Positions 23,915 to 34,439 of a DNA stretch of 64,000 nucleotides are shown here, in pieces. Each line of letters begins with the position of its first letter. Position 1 is the stretch's first letter. The DNA lies in contig NZ_VTUY01000002.1 in NCBI RefSeq assembly GCF_008364765.1, positions 250,501 to 314,500 on the forward strand, read 5' to 3'. Position numbers and translations under genes: made by a program. The notes beneath the pieces were generated by a model. It was not told the origin of the DNA, did not search any database, and saw only the letters and a program-made list of their open reading frames with translations. Origin of the DNA: Bacillus sp. CH30_1T. Lineage in GTDB: Bacteria > Bacillota > Bacilli > Bacillales > Bacillaceae_B.

Positions 23915-24781
23915 TTACTTATTGAATAGTCCTTTGAAAAAATCGACTACGAAGAATCGAACTTCTACTTCTTCCTCCTCTCCTTCTTCAACAAAGACTG
24001 GCTGTTCTTGTACTGCCGCCGTTTCAACCTCAGGAAGTGCTTCTTTCTTAGGCTCTTCAACAACTACTGTTTCTTCCGTCGCTGCCGCTTCCACTGTTTC
24101 CATCTCGACGTCTTTATAGGCAATAACATCTTCCTTGACGACTTCAGGAGATTGCGTTTCTACTGCTTCAGTACTTAATTCCATTTCTGAAGTTTCATCA
24201 ACTTCATCTTCTGGATCCACTTCAGTAACCTCATTCCCACTCGCTTCCACTTTCGTTTCAAATCCAGGGCTTCTTACTGCATTTCCAGTCGAGAAATCAA
24301 GGAAGCATAGAGGAGGATAAAGAACACACCACCAGTTTGCTCCTTCTCCTGCACCCAGTGTGATCAATACCGCTTCATACTCTCCTGCAGGGTACAAATA
24401 CTGACCATATAATTTAGTAGGGAACTCAACTTTTCCGAAATCAATTTTTACTGATTGTTCCAAGCCTTGCTGAGCGACAACCTGTTCTGCAATCTCCTGT
24501 AGCTGTGGCAAGCCCTCTTGAATCACTTTTTTCGCTTCATCCTGCGATGTAAGAGTCGCCACCCAATTCGTAATCTCTTTATTCACTTCATCACGAACGA
24601 GTCTTTTCACATTTTGGTCCTGCTCCAAATCACTATTTGCCAGAATCCGCAGTCGAATCGCTTCTTCCGGAATCACCATCGTCTCCTGAGCCGCCAGTTC
24701 CTGCTTCGGTATATATAAACTTAGAATCGTTCCTAATGATAGAATCAATATATACAATAAAACCGTATGTTTTGTTTTCAT
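23915..24781 (-). CDS. spoIIR: Stage II sporulation protein R, SpoIIR
   Basis: SpoIIR is made in the forespore, secreted into the intermembrane space and triggers SpoIIGA to process pro-sigma-E in the mother cell. The 288-residue protein has a signal peptide or anchor (about residues 6-24) and the conserved domain with RLRILANSDLEQDQNVKR and GANWWCVLYPPLCFLDFS. Between this domain and the conserved end VEVRFFVVDFFKGLF is an acidic low-complexity stretch of about 100 residues rich in E, V, T and A. B. subtilis SpoIIR is about 224 residues, so most of the extra length is this linker. Confidence 0.9.
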   Translation of the reverse strand: MKTKHTVLLYILILSLGTILSLYIPKQELAAQETMVIPEEAIRLRILANSDLEQDQNVKRLVRDEVNKEITNWVATLTSQDEAKKVIQEGLPQLQEIAEQVVAQQGLEQSVKIDFGKVEFPTKLYGQYLYPAGEYEAVLITLGAGEGANWWCVLYPPLCFLDFSTGNAVRSPGFETKVEASGNEVTEVDPEDEVDETSEMELSTEAVETQSPEVVKEDVIAYKDVEMETVEAAATEETVVVEEPKKEALPEVETAAVQEQPVFVEEGEEEEVEVRFFVVDFFKGLFNK

Positions 24782-24876
24782 TTCCTCTCCCCCTCAGTAA
24801 AACAGTCTAGTCAAAAAGGGGAAATCTTAAACTAGTAAAATAACATTTTTGTTAGGAATTTCTGCTGAACCCTGTT

Positions 24877-24955
24877 TTGAAAATAAAATCCCATTTTTGA
24901 AAACAAATCGCTTGGAATTGAAAATAAAAGGGCGAAAGTTGAAAATTAATGTGAC
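24877..24955. repeat. Intergenic tract with a 20-21 base period, core TTGAAAATAAA
   Basis: The core TTGAAAATAAA or a near copy begins at 24877, 24897, 24918 and 24939. The sequence between cores is not conserved. It lies in the 24782-25097 spacer between prmC and spoIIR, which otherwise holds only the prmC terminator and AT-rich sequence. Confidence 0.7.
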
Positions 24956-25055
24956 GGCGAGGAAAATCGAGCAATAATGATCCTCCAAATTTACTCCATT
25001 CGCACTCCAGCCAACCTAATAACTCACGAATTCATTCCAAACATTTCATTTTCCA

Positions 25056-25088
25056 CAAAAAAACACCCCCGATCACACGAATCGAGGG
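25056..25088 (-). terminator. Terminator of the prfA-prmC unit
   Basis: On the minus strand CCCTCGAT and ATCGGGGG pair around TCGTGTG and are followed by GTG and seven T, ten bases after the prmC stop codon. Confidence 0.8.
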
Positions 25089-25097
25089 CCAACATCT

Positions 25098-25970
25098 TTA
25101 TTTTCTCTCGCAAAACACCATTCGATCTTTCCCGTTGATATCATGGACAACTTCCACTTCTGCATCAGGAAATGTATCCCGAAGTAAGTCAACCACCGTC
25201 TCGCCCTGTCCGATTCCCACTTCGAATCCGATCAGACATTTTTCCTTCATCACCAACGGCAGTTCATCCATAAATCTCTTGTACAAATCATAGCCATCTT
25301 CCCCGCCAAACAAAGCGAGTTCAGGCTCATGATCAACGACTACATCTGATAGCGTTTCACGATCTGCCAGGGGAATATATGGTGGATTCGATAAAAGGAT
25401 ATCGAGCTTCACGCCTTCTTCAATTAAAGACTGCAGTAAGTCCCCTTCAAAAAAGCGAACCTCCGCACCGAGTCTCTCACTATTTTCACGGGCAACAGCC
25501 AGCGCTTCACGAGAAATATCCACAGCCATCATATCTAGAGGCAAACGATCCGCCTCGAGCTTCAACGTAATCGCAATCGCTCCACTACCCGTTCCAACAT
25601 CAGCAGCTTGCAAAGGAGTGTCCACAACCCTAAACAGATCCTTCATTTTCTGTAATCCATAATAGATCAGTTCTTCCGTTTCAGGTCTCGGAATCAGAAC
25701 ATGCTCATTCACCACAAACTCCCGACCATAAAACTCCTCCATTCCAATAATATGCTGAATCGGCACTCCACCAACATGCCGGCTAATCCCATCCTGGAAT
25801 TCTTCCCACTTTTCTTGAGGGACGGACCTCCGCTGTTCAGCCAACAGTTGGGAACGGGACATCCCTACTAAATGCCGCAAATAGATTTCTCCCACATTTT
25901 CATCACGGCCATTTTCGACTAAAAAAGAAGAAGCCCATTTTAGGGCTTCAAATATGGTAACAGTCGTCAC
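25098..25970 (-). CDS. prmC: Peptide chain release factor N5-glutamine methyltransferase
   Basis: PrmC methylates the glutamine of the GGQ motif in release factors, using SAM. The 290-residue protein has an N-terminal helical domain (1-85), the SAM-binding motif DVGTGSGAIAI and the catalytic NPPYIPL motif. It starts at GTG 25970, overlapping the prfA stop by one base, so the two are translationally coupled. Residues 47-51 (RRSVP) are encoded by a perfect copy of the GGTCCGTCCCT core (25817-25830), otherwise found only between genes here, in a poorly conserved part of the protein. Confidence 0.95.
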   Translation of the reverse strand: MTTVTIFEALKWASSFLVENGRDENVGEIYLRHLVGMSRSQLLAEQRRSVPQEKWEEFQDGISRHVGGVPIQHIIGMEEFYGREFVVNEHVLIPRPETEELIYYGLQKMKDLFRVVDTPLQAADVGTGSGAIAITLKLEADRLPLDMMAVDISREALAVARENSERLGAEVRFFEGDLLQSLIEEGVKLDILLSNPPYIPLADRETLSDVVVDHEPELALFGGEDGYDLYKRFMDELPLVMKEKCLIGFEVGIGQGETVVDLLRDTFPDAEVEVVHDINGKDRMVFCERK

Positions 25971-27040
25971 TATTCTTCCAGTCTCTCAAGAAGTTTGGAT
26001 TGATCCTCGATGATTAACGCATCGATGACTTCATCCATCTTCCCTTCAAGAATTTGGTCAAGCTTTTGAATCGTCAATCCGATACGATGATCCGTGACGC
26101 GGTTTTGTGGGAAATTGTACGTACGGATACGTTCGGAACGGTCACCTGTACCAACGGCTGATTTACGGTTTGCATCGTATTCAGCTTGAACTTCACGTTG
26201 GAATTTATCGTAAACGCGGGCACGCAATACTTTCATTGCTTTCTCTTTGTTCTTGATCTGCGACTTTTCATCCTGACATGAAACGACTACACCTGTCGGC
26301 ATGTGAGTCAGACGCACAGCAGACATGGTTGTATTAACACTTTGTCCTCCCGGGCCACTGGATGCGAAGGTATCGACACGGATATCTTTGTCGTGAATAT
26401 CCACTTCGACTTCTTCTGCTTCCGGCAGACAGGCAACCGTTGCGGTCGACGTATGAATACGTCCGCCGGATTCTGTTTCAGGTACACGTTGCACACGGTG
26501 TGCCCCGTTTTCGTATTTCATTTTGGAGAATGCGCCATTTCCGTTGATCATAAAGATGATTTCTTTATATCCACCAACGCCAGTCGAGTTCGCTTCCATC
26601 ACTTCGGTCTTCCAGCCTTGTGATTCTGCATAGCGGCTGTACATACGGTATAAATCACCTGCAAACAGTGCTGCTTCATCTCCACCTGCAGCACCACGGA
26701 CCTCCATGATGACGTTCTTATCATCGTTCGGGTCTTTCGGGATCAGTAATATTTTCAGACGAGCTTCGAGAGCTTCAATCTGCTCTTCAAGCTCTGAAAC
26801 TTCTTCTTTCACCATTTCACGCATATCAGCATCAAGCTTATCATCCAGCATCGCCTTAGCGTCTTTATACTGCCCAGTAAGTTCTTTATATTCTCGATAT
26901 GCTTCTACCGTTGCTTGGATGTCTGATTGCTCTTTCGAATAATCTCTTAGCTTCTTTGGGTCATTCACAATTTCTGGATCACTCAATAGCTCATTTAACT
27001 TATCATAGCGATCTTCCACTGCTTGTAAACGATCGAACAC
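25970..27040 (-). CDS. prfA: Peptide chain release factor 1
   Basis: RF1 ends translation at UAA and UAG. The 356-residue protein contains the stop-codon reading segment [17 protein letters not shown], the GGQ motif in [14 protein letters not shown] that triggers peptidyl-tRNA hydrolysis, and the N-terminal coiled coil. Its length matches B. subtilis RF1. It is the first gene of the prfA-prmC pair. Confidence 0.97.
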   Translation of the reverse strand: MFDRLQAVEDRYDKLNELLSDPEIVNDPKKLRDYSKEQSDIQATVEAYREYKELTGQYKDAKAMLDDKLDADMREMVKEEVSELEEQIEALEARLKILLIPKDPNDDKNVIMEVRGAAGGDEAALFAGDLYRMYSRYAESQGWKTEVMEANSTGVGGYKEIIFMINGNGAFSKMKYENGAHRVQRVPETESGGRIHTSTATVACLPEAEEVEVDIHDKDIRVDTFASSGPGGQSVNTTMSAVRLTHMPTGVVVSCQDEKSQIKNKEKAMKVLRARVYDKFQREVQAEYDANRKSAVGTGDRSERIRTYNFPQNRVTDHRIGLTIQKLDQILEGKMDEVIDALIIEDQSKLLERLEE

Positions 27041-27191
27041 AGCTATTCACCTCAATTTTAGTCCATAACAGTCTAATTATATTATATGGTGTATGTAAAC
27101 ACAAGGAGGATCGGGAATAAGCAGAAGGCAGAAACGAGTGGATTTTATGTAGAAGGCAAGCAGATCAGCATCCAGACCTGCTTGCACTTTT

Positions 27192-27644
27192 TTATCTTTC
27201 GGTGATTTTCACATTTACATTGTACCTTGGAATGGCTTTTTCTAATCTCTCTTTTAACATCGCTTCTTCTTTATCCGTCTCAGCCATACTCATTTCATTT
27301 TGAGTATGGGCCGTCACCCACATTTGTTCGCCATTGATCCACACTTCATCTGGTTCGAAGTTGGAATACTCCCTCACAACCTCACGCGCTTTATCTTCAT
27401 ACACACCAATTGTCGTCGATGTTGTGCCTGGTGAGTTCGTCAGGTTAGGGAAGTTCGGGTTTTCATTTGTCGTGTTTCTGACGCTTCTATCTTGACGATC
27501 ATTCCTATCATCATTTCGATTATCAATGAATCGGGTCCCATTTTGATCCTCGTGCATACCGAATTCGGATTCCTGATTCACTCCACACGCGGTGATTAAA
27601 ATGAAGAATACTGTAAAGGATAAAACTAATACTAATTTTTTCAT
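27192..27644 (-). CDS. YhcN/YlaJ family sporulation lipoprotein
   Basis: This 150-residue protein has a lipoprotein signal with the lipobox LITAC (cysteine at about position 20), so it is probably anchored to the outer face of a membrane. A low-complexity N/D/R-rich linker (about 35-75) precedes the C-terminal domain, which resembles the YhcN/YlaJ family of sporulation lipoproteins (segments VREYSNFEPDEVWINGEQMW and IPRYNVNVKITE). Members are often forespore-expressed or spore-associated, but the role of this one is unknown. The ATG at 27644 has a strong AGGAGGTG; the longer frame is unsupported. A hairpin (arms GCAAGCAG/CTGCTTGC) follows the stop. Confidence 0.8.
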   Translation of the reverse strand: MKKLVLVLSFTVFFILITACGVNQESEFGMHEDQNGTRFIDNRNDDRNDRQDRSVRNTTNENPNFPNLTNSPGTTSTTIGVYEDKAREVVREYSNFEPDEVWINGEQMWVTAHTQNEMSMAETDKEEAMLKERLEKAIPRYNVNVKITER

Positions 27645-27755
27645 ACTTTCACACCTCCTGCTTTTAGGATTTCCCACAGGAAAGCGCTTATTCATACAAA
27701 AGTCAGGGAGGTTGTTCATTACTTATAAGGCTCGGCAAATGGCCATAACCAGAAA

Positions 27756-27782
27756 TAAAAAAAGCCCCAAACTGGGACTTTT
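27756..27782 (-). terminator. Terminator of tdk
   Basis: On the minus strand AGTCCCA and TTGGGGCT form a compact hairpin followed by seven T. Confidence 0.7.
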
Positions 27783-27793
27783 CATTTATATAT

Positions 27794-28405
27794 TTATACT
27801 TCCTTCACCATATCAGGTGTAACGCTCATTCCAGTGGGAACTTCATGGTGATGACGGCATCTTGGCTCATAGGCTTCAGATGCACCCACCAGGATGACGG
27901 GATCATCGTAGCAAGCTGGTTCGCCATTGATTAATCGTTGTGTTCGACTTGCGGGAGAGCCGCATACTGCACAAACGGCTTGAAGTTTTGTCACTTGTTC
28001 GGCAATGGACATTAAGTCCGGCATTGGACCGAATGGTTCTCCGCGGAAATCCTGATCAAGTCCTGCTATGATGACACGATATCCACTGTTTGCTAATTTT
28101 TGGACGACCTCTACAATGCCTTCGTCAAAAAATTGAACCTCATCAATAGCAACGACATCCACCTCTGGATTCAGGTCATCAAGGATCACATGTGAACCCT
28201 CGACTGCTTTGGCGATGACAGAGGTACCATTATGAGATACAACCGACTCATCACTATAGCGATTATCTAGTTTTGGCTTATACACAGCAATTTCCTGTTT
28301 AGCAAATTGAGTGCGTCTTACCCGGCGGATCAGTTCCTCGGATTTTCCTGAGAACATGCTGCCGCAAATGACTTCTACCCAACCCGTTTGTTTCATGACA
28401 TACAC
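27794..28405 (-). CDS. tdk: Thymidine kinase
   Basis: The enzyme phosphorylates thymidine with ATP. The 203-residue protein is of the TK1 type: P-loop [14 protein letters not shown], the catalytic region AIDEVQFF, the zinc-site cysteines in [13 protein letters not shown] and a conserved C-terminal CRHHHEVP segment. The start is GTG 28405, seven bases from AGAGG, giving the MYxM beginning seen in B. subtilis. It lies between prfA and rpmE in the conserved order. Confidence 0.96.
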   Translation of the reverse strand: MYVMKQTGWVEVICGSMFSGKSEELIRRVRRTQFAKQEIAVYKPKLDNRYSDESVVSHNGTSVIAKAVEGSHVILDDLNPEVDVVAIDEVQFFDEGIVEVVQKLANSGYRVIIAGLDQDFRGEPFGPMPDLMSIAEQVTKLQAVCAVCGSPASRTQRLINGEPACYDDPVILVGASEAYEPRCRHHHEVPTGMSVTPDMVKEV

Positions 28406-28540
28406 GAAAGCGCCTCTCCTTCCTTATGCAATATTCTATAATAAAACAGTCTGGTGACTGTTAGTAAAAACGGACTACTCTTTAGTATAAAGCATTCCTT
28501 TATGTACGGGAAAAATGCTCAGAATTCAGTAATTTGGCAG

Positions 28541-28576
28541 AAAAAAAGAGGCACAGCTCAATTGGAACTGCCTCTA
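28541..28576. terminator. Additional hairpin in the rpmE-tdk spacer
   Basis: GAGGCA and TGCCTC pair around a 15-base loop, with a T run on the minus strand. It backs up the rpmE terminator. The rest of the 28406-28721 spacer holds only AT-rich sequence and the tdk promoter region. Confidence 0.55.
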
Positions 28577-28603
28577 TTTCTTCAACCATTTGCTTTAAAG
28601 AGA

Positions 28604-28642
28604 ATAAAAAACAGGCAAGCATGAAGATCCTTGCCTGTTTTT
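28604..28642 (-). terminator. Terminator of rpmE
   Basis: AACAGGCAAG and CTTGCCTGTT pair around a ten-base loop with T runs on both strands. Confidence 0.85.
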
Positions 28643-28721
28643 CTAATAGAAGAGAAGTGCCAATTCTATTTCGTTTATGCCTTACGCACAAAGAAATTCG
28701 AAATAGCCTTCCAGCTCTTCA

Positions 28722-28934
28722 TTATTGTTGTTGATTTTTAAGACCGTATTTTTTGTTGAAACGGTCAACACGTCCACCAGCGTCAGCGAATTTCTGACGT
28801 CCTGTGTAGAATGGATGGCATTCAGAACATACCTCAACGCGCATTTCTTCCGCTACAGAACCAGTTTCAAATTCGTTACCGCAAGCACAGCTAACTTTGA
28901 TCGTGTTGTACTTAGGATGAATTCCTGATTTCAT
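28722..28934 (-). CDS. rpmE: 50S ribosomal protein L31 (zinc-binding form)
   Basis: L31 bridges the ribosomal subunits. The 70-residue protein carries the cysteine pattern of the zinc-containing form (CACGNEF and [10 protein letters not shown]), in contrast to the zinc-free YtiA type. The ATG at 28934 lies nine bases from AAGGAG and gives the usual MKSGIHP start; an ATG three codons upstream overlaps the ribosome site. Confidence 0.96.
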   Translation of the reverse strand: MKSGIHPKYNTIKVSCACGNEFETGSVAEEMRVEVCSECHPFYTGRQKFADAGGRVDRFNKKYGLKNQQQ

Positions 28935-29154
28935 TTCTTTCATCTCCTTCCGCCCTGAATCATCTGAAACAGAGTAATTTATTACGAAGATATATGTGAT
29001 ATGAGCATAAGCATGAGAGTTATAGCCAGCCCCTTACCACATCCATTTTTTAAAACACATTGACACTATTATAACAAGGACATGTGATATTTGCAACCTG
29101 CAAAATTGGAAGTTACAGACATAACTCTCCTCAAAAAATCATTCGATTATTAGA

Positions 29155-30420
29155 TTAACGCTTCTTCGACTCTTCTGTCAATACGTTGAAAAACTCTTCA
29201 TTCGTCTTCGATTGCTTCAGCTTGCGCATAAGCTTTTCAGCGAAATCAGGCTGATCGGACATCGCTTTACGGATCGCCCATAGCTTTTCAAGATGATCCG
29301 GTTTGATGAGAAGTTCTTCTCGACGTGTTCCGGAACGACGGATGTCGATGGCCGGGAAGATACGTCTTTCAGCAAGAGAACGATCAAGATGAAGTTCTAA
29401 GTTCCCTGTTCCTTTGAACTCTTCATATATCACATCGTCCATACGGGATCCTGTATCTACTAACGCTGTTGCGAGAACAGTTAAGCTTCCGCCTTCTTCA
29501 ATGTTACGTGCAGCACCAAAGAATCGCTTTGGACGGTGGAATGCAGCAGGGTCAATACCTCCGGAAAGAGTTCGTCCACTTGGTGGTATGACCAGGTTAT
29601 AAGCACGTGCCAAACGAGTGATACTATCCATCAGGATAATGACATCACGCTTGTGCTCCACTAAACGCATAGCGCGCTCAAGAACGAGTTCTGCCACTTT
29701 GATGTGGTTTTCCGGCACTTCATCGAAGGTAGAGCTTACGACTTCTGCTTCTACCGAACGTTCGATATCCGTTACTTCCTCTGGACGCTCATCGATCAGA
29801 AGAATGATTAATTCCGCTTCAGGATGATTCGTTGTGATCGAGTTCGCGATTTCTTTGATCAGCATCGTCTTACCTGCTTTAGGTGGCGCTACGACTAATC
29901 CACGTTGTCCAAAACCGACAGGCGCAATAAGATCCATGATACGCGTTGAGATTTTGTTAGTTGTTGTCTCAAGTTTCATTTGACGGTCAGGATATAAAGG
30001 CGTAAGCCCTGGGAAATGGACACGTTCTTTCGCAGATTCCGGCTCTTCTCCATTGACCATTTCAACATGAAGCAGTCCGAAATAACGCTCGTTTTCCTTC
30101 GGAGGGCGCACTTTTCCCGATACCTTATCCCCGTTACGAAGATCGAAACGACGGATCTGTGAAGCAGAAATATAAATATCCTCAGAGCTTGGAGAATAGT
30201 TGATCGGTCGTAAGAAACCGAAGCCCTCTGATTGGATGATTTCAAGAACACCTTCCATAAAGAAGAAGCCTTCTTGTTCTGCACGAACTTTAAGGATAGC
30301 GAAAATCAATTCTTTTTTTGTTAATTTACTATAATAAGAAACTTTGTATTGTTTGGCTAGCTCGTAAAGCTCTTTAAGCTTCATATTTTCTAAGCTAGAG
30401 ATTGTTAACTCTTCCATCAT
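29155..30420 (-). CDS. rho: Transcription termination factor Rho
   Basis: Rho is a hexameric RNA helicase that ends transcription. The 421-residue protein has the N-terminal helical domain (about 1-45), the cold-shock-like RNA-binding domain (about 50-125, with [20 protein letters not shown]) and the ATPase domain with Walker A APPKAGKT near residue 180, Walker [14 protein letters not shown] and the Q/R loops. Length is typical for Bacillus. The spacing of the ribosome site (GTGGTG) is poor, and either of two adjacent ATGs could be used. Confidence 0.96.
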   Translation of the reverse strand: MMEELTISSLENMKLKELYELAKQYKVSYYSKLTKKELIFAILKVRAEQEGFFFMEGVLEIIQSEGFGFLRPINYSPSSEDIYISASQIRRFDLRNGDKVSGKVRPPKENERYFGLLHVEMVNGEEPESAKERVHFPGLTPLYPDRQMKLETTTNKISTRIMDLIAPVGFGQRGLVVAPPKAGKTMLIKEIANSITTNHPEAELIILLIDERPEEVTDIERSVEAEVVSSTFDEVPENHIKVAELVLERAMRLVEHKRDVIILMDSITRLARAYNLVIPPSGRTLSGGIDPAAFHRPKRFFGAARNIEEGGSLTVLATALVDTGSRMDDVIYEEFKGTGNLELHLDRSLAERRIFPAIDIRRSGTRREELLIKPDHLEKLWAIRKAMSDQPDFAEKLMRKLKQSKTNEEFFNVLTEESKKR

Positions 30421-30897
30421 GACACCACGCTTTATTAATTTGTCCTACCTTAAAATAAAACTTGTTATTATTTTTCACGAGAGAGTAGAGGTTGATTTCC
30501 GCTACAGGATGCTCGCTTTCCGCGGGGCGGGAGTCGAGCACCTTCCGCTACAATCAACTTACTTTTAATCTCTTTCACAAATAAATATCTATCTTTTAGA
30601 AAAGAGCCAAATATGGGTAGATTTTTCTAAAAATGAAGAAATATGTTGAAGCATAAACTAATAGAAAAAATGCTGAAGATAAAACCTTATCTATTGTAAC
30701 CATACTTTTAATCAAGAATCAATGACTGGGTAAAAAAAGGAAGGTAATTTTGTAGATAGGCAGCATTTTTTCACCTATGAAGAAAAAAAGTGAGTGATAA
30801 GAGTGGTCATGGGCAGAAATGGTAAGACACTCTGCCCATCCCTCATCTCTTATTAAGAAGAGTTGGTTTCTCTCTCTATGTTACTTATATCTATTTA
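30421..30897. other. Intergenic spacer between glpX and rho
   Basis: This spacer contains a shortened family A repeat (30491-30560), AT-rich sequence and a hairpin at 30808-30839 (arms ATGGGCAGA and CTGCCCAT) that may belong to the 3' end of glpX. No gene or riboswitch was recognised. Confidence 0.5.
30491..30560. repeat. Hairpin repeat family A, internally deleted copy
   Basis: The outer parts (GTTGATTTCCGCTACAGG to CGCGGGGCGG and GAGTCGAGCACC to CAATCAACTT) are joined directly; the inner hairpin of about 60 bases present in full copies is missing. Confidence 0.75.
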
Positions 30898-31860
30898 TTA
30901 TCTCATGACCAGATTTGGCTTTTTCTGAAGACTGTGGCGGCCGTCTATGAAGCGAACGGTCCCAGACTTCGCACGCATAACGACAGAATGAGTCAATCCG
31001 TATGTCCCTTTAAGCTGAACACCTCTTAACAGTTCACCATCCGTTACACCTGTTGCCGCAAAGATCGCATCGTCACCGCATACGAGGTCTTCCATTCGAA
31101 GGATCTTGTCCACATCCAGCCCCATGCTGATACAGCGTTGCAGTTCGGCATCGTTCTGTGGTAAAAGCTTTCCTTGAATTTCTCCACCTAAGCATTTCAG
31201 CGCAACGGCAGCAAGTACTCCTTCTGGAGCCCCACCGGATCCGAATAATATATCGACACCTGTATGATCGAATGCTGTGTTCATAGCTCCCGCTACGTCA
31301 CCATCATTGATCAGTTTGATACGGGCTCCAGCTTCTCTCAGCTGCTGGATGATATGCTCATGACGAGGACGATTTAAGACGGTTGCAACTACGTCTTCAA
31401 TGTCCTTGTTCTTTGCTTTTGCAACGGCTTTCAGATTATCGATAACAGAAGCATTGATATCAATTTCCCCAACCGCTTCTGGTCCTACTGCGATTTTATC
31501 CATATACATATCCGGTGCGTTCAGTAGGTTTCCGTGGTCTGCCACCGCTAACACCGCCAGTGCATTCCAGCCTCCGGAAGCAACGATATTCGTTCCTTCC
31601 AACGGATCGACGGCCACATCTACACGTGGGCCATAGCCTGTCCCTAGTTTCTCACCGATATAAAGCATTGGAGCTTCATCCATTTCACCTTCACCGATAA
31701 CAACTGTTCCCTTCATCGGTACTGTATCGAATACATCGCGCATGGCAGAGGTTGCAGCATCATCTGCTTCATCCTTCTTACCGCGACCCATCCAGCGTGC
31801 TGATGCAAGGGCAGCCCCTTCTGTTACTCGAACAAGCTCCATTGATAAACTTCTTTCCAT
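30898..31860 (-). CDS. glpX: Class II fructose-1,6-bisphosphatase (GlpX)
   Basis: The enzyme hydrolyses fructose 1,6-bisphosphate in gluconeogenesis. The 320-residue protein shows the metal-site motifs [14 protein letters not shown] and [11 protein letters not shown] and the conserved [16 protein letters not shown] segment. Length is normal for GlpX. The ATG follows GGGAGG. With fba, tal and rho nearby, the order matches B. subtilis. Confidence 0.95.
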   Translation of the reverse strand: MERSLSMELVRVTEGAALASARWMGRGKKDEADDAATSAMRDVFDTVPMKGTVVIGEGEMDEAPMLYIGEKLGTGYGPRVDVAVDPLEGTNIVASGGWNALAVLAVADHGNLLNAPDMYMDKIAVGPEAVGEIDINASVIDNLKAVAKAKNKDIEDVVATVLNRPRHEHIIQQLREAGARIKLINDGDVAGAMNTAFDHTGVDILFGSGGAPEGVLAAVALKCLGGEIQGKLLPQNDAELQRCISMGLDVDKILRMEDLVCGDDAIFAATGVTDGELLRGVQLKGTYGLTHSVVMRAKSGTVRFIDGRHSLQKKPNLVMR

Positions 31861-31907
31861 GTATATAGCCTCCCGTATTCCCTTTTGTTTTACAATATTC
31901 TTTAATT

Positions 31908-31935
31908 GTATAACATATTTACAGATTTATTGTAA
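31908..31935 (-). promoter_or_regulatory. Possible sigma-A promoter of glpX
   Basis: On the minus strand TTACAA and TATACA are 16 bases apart, about 50 bases upstream of the glpX start. Confidence 0.4.
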
Positions 31936-32065
31936 CACATTGAAGCGTTTAGAGAGACTTTTTTTATAAAAAAGTAGGACACAATGGTTCATTTCAGCCG
32001 AAAATTTCTGGTAATACAGTTAATATTTCCAGAAAAGTAAGTGGCTGTTCACCAATAGCGAGTAG

Positions 32066-32195
32066 TGGTTGATTTCCGCTCCAGATGCTCGCTTTCCGCG
32101 GGGCGTGAGTTGAGCCTCCTCAGGCTTTGCCCTGCGGGGTCTCAACTTTCCCGCTATTCCCGCAGGAGTCGAGCATCTTCCGCTCCAATCAACTT
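32066..32195. repeat. Hairpin repeat family A, copy 3
   Basis: This full copy runs from GTGGTTGATTTCCGCTCC to CGCTCCAATCAACTT, with inner arms GTTGAG..CTCAAC. A short flank AGCGAGTAGTGG on its left is shared with the copy at 44821. The rest of the 31861-32270 spacer is AT-rich and holds the glpX promoter. Confidence 0.85.
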
Positions 32196-32270
32196 AGATA
32201 TTTAATGCTTTACCTCAAAACATAAGAGTAAAAGCAACAATTTCTCGAAAGCTATGAAGTTTTACTGAAA

Positions 32271-33554
32271 CTACGACTTCATTTGCTCCAATTCTTCCGC
32301 TGACATCTTTTCACGCCAGATTGTCGCTCCCAGGCCTTCGAGTTTGGCAACCAGGTCGCTGTATCCTCGATCGATATGCTCTAGGCCGGTTACTTCTGTC
32401 ACACCTTCTGCCATTAAGCCGGCGATGACAAGAGCCGCTCCTGCGCGCAGGTCACTTGCTTTCACTTTGGCACCTTGTAATTGTACAGGTCCATTGACGA
32501 TGGCCGAGCGACCTTCCACCTTGATCGTCGCATTCATTCTTCTCAGTTCATCGATATGCTTGAAGCGGGCTGAATAGATGGTATCCGTTACGACAGCAGA
32601 ACCTTCTGCCCGGTTCAATAACGTGGTGAACGGCTGCTGCAGATCTGTTGGAAATCCTGGATACACCAATGTTTTCACATCAACGGATTTGAGCTTGTCC
32701 GCTCTTCCGATGTAGATCTGGTCGTCGTTTGTTTCAACGGGTACGCCCATTTCACGTAGCTTGGCGATGACCGATTCCATATGTAATGGGATAACGTTGT
32801 CAACGAGTACGCCTTTACCGACTGCTGCTGCAAGGATCATGAACGTTCCCGCTTCAATACGATCAGGAATGATTGTGTGACGGCAGCCGTGAAGCTCGTC
32901 CACACCATCAATGCGGATCACATCGGTTCCTGCCCCTTTGATCTTCGCACCCATATTACTTAGTAATGTAGCTACGTCAATGATCTCAGGTTCTTTTGCC
33001 GCATTTTCAATGATCGTTCTGCCTTTTGCACGTACAGCGGCAAGCATGATGTTGATCGTTGCTCCTACACTGACGACGTCCAGGTAAATACGGGCACCCC
33101 TTAATTCATCGGCACGCAAATAAATCGCACCCTGTTCATTCGTCACTTCTGCTCCGAGAGCTTCGAAGCCTTTAATATGCTGGTCAATCGGACGTGGACC
33201 AAGGTGACATCCACCCGGTAATCCGATGACAGCTTTTTTGAATCGTCCAAGCATCGCTCCCATTAAATAATAAGAGGCACGAAGCTTTTTCACCTTCCCG
33301 CTCGGTAAAGGCATGGACACCATTTGACTTGGATCTACACTCATATCCCCATCTTCCAAGTTGACGGAACCACCGATCTCTTCTAATAGATCTTTCAGTG
33401 TCCGCACATCAGAGATGTCTGGTAACCCTTCGATTGTGACTGGTGAATCAGCAAGAATGGTTGCCGGGATCAAGGCTACCGCACTATTTTTGGCCCCACT
33501 GACTTTAATGGTTCCTTCAAGGGGATAACCTCCTGCAATTTTTAGCTTTTCCAT
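32271..33554 (-). CDS. murAB: UDP-N-acetylglucosamine 1-carboxyvinyltransferase MurAB
   Basis: This is the second MurA paralogue of Gram-positive bacteria (murZ/murAB). The 427-residue protein has K22-N23 in the substrate site and the catalytic loop [16 protein letters not shown] with C116. It differs throughout from the copy at 3458, so it is an old paralogue and not a recent duplicate. The ATG at 33554 has GAAGGGAGT five bases upstream; the longer frame to 33614 lacks a ribosome site. It lies between tal and glpX, as in B. subtilis. Confidence 0.95.
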   Translation of the reverse strand: MEKLKIAGGYPLEGTIKVSGAKNSAVALIPATILADSPVTIEGLPDISDVRTLKDLLEEIGGSVNLEDGDMSVDPSQMVSMPLPSGKVKKLRASYYLMGAMLGRFKKAVIGLPGGCHLGPRPIDQHIKGFEALGAEVTNEQGAIYLRADELRGARIYLDVVSVGATINIMLAAVRAKGRTIIENAAKEPEIIDVATLLSNMGAKIKGAGTDVIRIDGVDELHGCRHTIIPDRIEAGTFMILAAAVGKGVLVDNVIPLHMESVIAKLREMGVPVETNDDQIYIGRADKLKSVDVKTLVYPGFPTDLQQPFTTLLNRAEGSAVVTDTIYSARFKHIDELRRMNATIKVEGRSAIVNGPVQLQGAKVKASDLRAGAALVIAGLMAEGVTEVTGLEHIDRGYSDLVAKLEGLGATIWREKMSAEELEQMKS

Positions 33555-33745
33555 ATTAAACTCCCTTCCACTGTTCATTGATGAGGAAGCCCCAATGGCT
33601 GTCAGACTCCGCACACCAAAAACAAAAAGGATTATTTTTCCAAAAGAAGACGTTCTAAGAAGTATTGTCTACTAGTTTATACATATTTCGTCAAAACATG
33701 TATAGGAATTACGAATTTTTTCTCGTTGGACCAATTGACTTAAGT

Positions 33746-34387
33746 TTAGCGGTTGTTCCAATCATTCAGGAATGCATCGATTCCTTTATCCGTAAGGGGA
33801 TGCTGGAACAATTGCTTCAATACTTTCAAAGGCACTGTCGCAATATGTGCCCCTCTTAAGGCAGCTTCTGTAATATGTTGTGGATGACGGGTCGATGCCG
33901 CAATGATTTCTGTTTCCAGGCCGTGAATCGCAAAGATTTCGGCGATTTTGGAAACAAGCTCAAGACCATCATGGCCGATATCATCTAATCTTCCTAAAAA
34001 AGGCGAAACATACGTCGCACCAGCACGAGCCGCTAAAAGCGCCTGGTTCGCACTGAAAATCAGCGTCACATTTGTCTTAATTCCTTCTTTAGCAAAAGTA
34101 GATGTCGCTCTCAAGCCATCCGGCGTCATCGGAAGCTTAACCGTAATGTTAGGCGCGATCTTTGCAAGCTCCCTGCCCTCTTTGATCATTCCTTCAGCGT
34201 CTGTCGCGATAACTTCAGCGCTTACAGAACCTGGAACTAAATCTGTGATTTCTTTTAAACGATCTTCAAATGTTACGTTTTTTTCTTTCGCTACAAGCGA
34301 CGGATTCGTTGTCACTCCTGAAAGAATACCCCATTCAAATGCTTCTTGAATTTCACTCATGTTTGCTGTATCTATGAAAAACTTCAT
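33746..34387 (-). CDS. tal: Transaldolase (fructose-6-phosphate aldolase-like, short type)
   Basis: The enzyme transfers a dihydroxyacetone unit in the pentose phosphate pathway. The 213-residue protein belongs to the short transaldolase family; it has the start [28 protein letters not shown] and the Schiff-base lysine in NITVKLPMT (about K83). The ATG at 34387 follows GGGGT; the longer frame has no site. It lies between fba and murAB. Confidence 0.94.
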   Translation of the reverse strand: MKFFIDTANMSEIQEAFEWGILSGVTTNPSLVAKEKNVTFEDRLKEITDLVPGSVSAEVIATDAEGMIKEGRELAKIAPNITVKLPMTPDGLRATSTFAKEGIKTNVTLIFSANQALLAARAGATYVSPFLGRLDDIGHDGLELVSKIAEIFAIHGLETEIIAASTRHPQHITEAALRGAHIATVPLKVLKQLFQHPLTDKGIDAFLNDWNNR

Positions 34388-34439
34388 TTTCTCTACCCCA
34401 TTTTCGACAAAATTTTCAATCATCTTCTAATGAACGGAA

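Noticed and set aside
28500..28691. 63-codon frame between tdk and rpmE
   Set aside because: It crosses two terminator hairpins and has no ribosome site.
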